Source of the DNA: Solea solea
Taxonomy: Eukaryota > Chordata > Actinopteri > Pleuronectiformes > Soleidae
Direction: 5' to 3'
Assembly: GCF_958295425.1 (NCBI RefSeq)
Contig: NC_081136.1
Span: 24,930,890-24,994,889, forward strand
DNA length: 64,000 nt
The notes beneath the pieces are model-generated. The model was not told the DNA's origin, ran no database searches, and saw only the letters and a program-made list of their open reading frames with translations. Below, in pieces: positions 62,100 through 64,000 of this stretch. The position numbers were made by a program, and so were the translations under genes. Within the stretch, counting starts at the first letter, position 1; each line of letters starts with the position of its first letter.

Positions 62100-62620
62100 T
62101 TTTCCAAGAAGGCAATTATTCATTAAATTAGGGTGGAAGTAGTCTGCTGGTTGTGTACTGATGAATTACAGTGGCCGGTAATTTGCACGGTAATTAAAGA
62201 TTTGAGCTCCTCACTGCGCCGCAAGCATAAATCACATTTGTAAAGATGTCGGCCAGAACCTCTGAAGCACTCGACCTCGTTCCAGACAAAGTCTCCGAGT
62301 TTGAACCGAAACCTTTATCACAGAGACAAGTTTTACAACCAGGGGTATTATTGGAAACAGCAGACATAACTACTAATTGTGTGTTCATCCATTAATAATG
62401 GACTGGATAAAATAAAGTCATTACTGAAGTTGTCGTGTCACGAGGGATTGGCAGGCATTGGCTGGTGGTACTGATTAGTTACAATAAGCTCCTGGGTGTG
62501 CCGCGCCGCCGTCTGAACCTCGCACATTCATTTATTCAACAGTAATTAGCTCTTTAGTAGCATACATGTGGCACACCATTAATGATGAGGAATTAATTAG
62601 GGGTTTGTTTTTTTTCCTAA
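62100..62620. promoter_or_regulatory. Strong candidate conserved non-coding element
   Basis: At least seven homeodomain-type cores occur in about 500 bases: TTCATTAAATTAGGG, GGTAATTAAAG, CTACTAATTGTG, CCATTAATAATGG, CAGTAATTAGC, CCATTAATGATG and GGAATTAATTAGGG. CCATTAATAATGG is itself near-palindromic. The sequence is free of simple repeats and transposon hallmarks. This is the best enhancer-like block of the window. Confidence 0.4.
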
Positions 62621-62768
62621 GGTTGCAAATGTGCTGCATTTTCCTTAACTGTCAGTTAATAAACAATAGCCAGTTAATCGTTAAGAATAAATGATAGAGA
62701 TGCGTTCGTTTTTCCGAGCTTAAATTTTACATCAGCAACATAAGTGATGTGAGACAAGTGAAACTCTT

Positions 62769-62787
62769 CCTCTCTCTCTCTCTCTCT
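62769..62787. repeat. (TC)n microsatellite
   Basis: About nine TC units. Confidence 0.85.
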
Positions 62788-62959
62788 GATGACATTGATG
62801 TCCATACACATATATTACCATTATTTTTTTTTACATGAACTTGTGATTCAAATATTTGGGTTGTGACTTTGACTCCCTGAACTACTCGTGTAAAGTGCCT
62901 GTATGTAAATCGCGGACGTAGTCATGTGGTTTGCAGGGTGAGTCCGACTAGGAAGCAAC

Positions 62960-63050
62960 AATTCACTGAATAGCCACCAGGGGGGTAATACTGCTCGTTG
63001 CAAAAACAAATCTATGGGAAATTAAACCTATATTCTCATTTTATTGATAA
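62960..63050 (-). repeat. Dispersed repeat family D, inverted copy
   Basis: AATAGCCACCAGGGGGGTAAT and AAATCTATGGGAAATTAAAC followed by TATATTCTCATTTTATTG are the reverse complement of 3363-3445, with substitutions. Confidence 0.5.
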
Positions 63051-63230
63051 AGTTAATTAAAAAAGCTGCAGTTTAGCTTCCAGACACTTTAATTTCTTCT
63101 GCTTTTACATTAGTGCTTGGAGCTGATGTGCCCCCGCTGCTAGTATAAGTTGTAACTAGACTGAGAAACCGTTGAAAAGAAAAAAGCAGTTAATCGACAA
63201 ACGGTTAATCAGTAACATCCCTCACTACGT

Positions 63231-63348
63231 GTGCTTCTGTTTACATTGTGTGGACATTATTTGGGCTAAAACTCTAAGCTAATGACATTTCATACATGTA
63301 ACAGTTGCATGTCATGGAGTTAACGGTGGAAAAATTACTTCCATACAG
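63231..63348. other. Short non-coding spacer
   Basis: Nothing recognised. Confidence 0.4.
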
Positions 63349-63384
63349 CCTCTCCACCTCCTCTCCACCTCCTCTCCACCTCCT
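63349..63384. repeat. 11-bp minisatellite CCTCTCCACCT
   Basis: Three perfect tandem copies plus CCT. Confidence 0.9.
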
Positions 63385-64000
63385 TTAGCTCAGCTTGACA
63401 AACAGCTCTGATAAACAGAATTAAAGGAAAGGTTCGGCTCTGTGCCAATATTGAATTTCTTGGCCAAGAAGACCCAACAAGCATTTATTTTGTTGTGGTT
63501 CTTATGGATATGATAACTGATCATCTTCACCATCATCTTCACCAGTTGTCGTCATTAATATCATTATTATTTCATTAAAAGTCTGTCTTTTAATTTTCAG
63601 CTGTTTAGGACAAACCACCAGGGAAAAAAATAAGTAAAACAAATCTGCTGGTGGTAACACAGAAAAAGAAAATTACACTGATCAAAATGTGGTTACAAAA
63701 CAATTTATCACCTTCACATTTTTCAATTCCGCTCAAAAGAGGATGCCTTCTCGATTAACATTTTCTGTCCTTTCTGTTTCGTTTTTCTCTGCTCGGAAAA
63801 GTAGCCTTGGGTCCTATACACGTTTAGGCCTATACATTATTACTGTCATTAAAATAAAAAGTACATGACACTTGTACAATAAACTCGCCTGTAATAACTT
63901 TTGTTCGAAAGTAAAATATGTCTGATTGGCAGAAAACTGTATCAATGGAGCCAACTTCGGTCACCTCAACAGCTCCCAAGATGTGTTCCCATAGCAACAA
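63385..64000. other. AT-rich non-coding sequence
   Basis: CATCATCTTCACC is doubled at 63524-63543. No gene or repeat hallmark to the end of the window. Confidence 0.45.

Larger units (their letters stand above)
62640..63230 (+). repeat. hAT-like phrases flanking mixed repeat sequence
   Basis: AGCCAGTTAATCGTTAAG at 62670 and GCAGTTAATCGACAAACGG with TTAATCAGTAACATCCCTC at 63188-63222 resemble parts of a fish hAT element. The sequence between contains a (TC)n and a family D fragment, so the block is composite. Confidence 0.35.

Noticed and set aside
63349..63384. CRISPR-like direct repeats
   Set aside because: Contiguous 11-bp units without spacers, in a eukaryotic context; a minisatellite.

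Overview
The window looks like vertebrate nuclear DNA, most probably from a teleost fish (my reading suggests a percomorph). It is AT-rich and dense in (TA)n, (CA)n and (TTA)n microsatellites. It is littered with short repeats typical of fish: tRNA-derived SINE-like elements with ATGG/GATG tails, hAT-type MITEs, an L2-like reverse transcriptase remnant, and a dispersed repeat that begins TTTAAAGCTGCAGTA. I cannot name the species. I found no tRNA or rRNA gene, no CRISPR array, no bacterial-type operon and no convincing host protein-coding exon. The window reads as a 64-kb gene desert or part of a very large intron.

Layout. 1-6.6 kb: a CpG-rich block with paired CCAAT boxes (640-760), a SINE-like copy (1320-1530), and dispersed and tandem repeats (3355-3845). 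6.6-15.4 kb: a long (TA)n run, several regulatory-looking blocks rich in ATTA sites (7740-7930, 8640-8790, 13150-13420, 14660-14960), and a degraded hAT transposase fragment (12560-12745, minus strand). 15.4-21 kb: two back-to-back hairpins (15583-15643), AT-rich tandem repeats, and the most structured locus of the window. That locus (19524-20489) is a head-to-tail array of a 164-bp MITE whose junction forms a perfect 24+1+24 palindrome. It is abutted by a 614-bp deleted hAT element with perfect 12-bp ends that still carries the start of a BED-finger transposase. 21-33 kb: a 700-bp repeat headed by a (TTA)n tract, a 640-bp repeat with four copies of one motif, hAT MITEs, and a short protein-like open frame (29167-29418, minus). 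33-42 kb: a SINE nested inside an older antisense copy of the same family with a 12-bp target duplication (34684-35259), GC-rich and ATTA-rich blocks (37540-38215), a hAT MITE (39356-39704) and an L2-like reverse transcriptase remnant (41640-42115, minus). 42-57 kb: more SINEs, MITEs and microsatellites, a strongly CpG-rich block (49850-50125) and another (53400-53770). 57-64 kb: mostly unique sequence, with the best enhancer-like candidates at 60700-60990 and 62100-62620.

Function. There are no host genes whose interplay can be described. The content is transposon fossils plus candidate cis-regulatory sequence, which would fit a desert beside a developmental gene. That is inference from composition and motif density; cross-species alignment would decide it. 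Family names come from recognised hallmarks, not from a database search. No viral gene and no toxin gene was seen.
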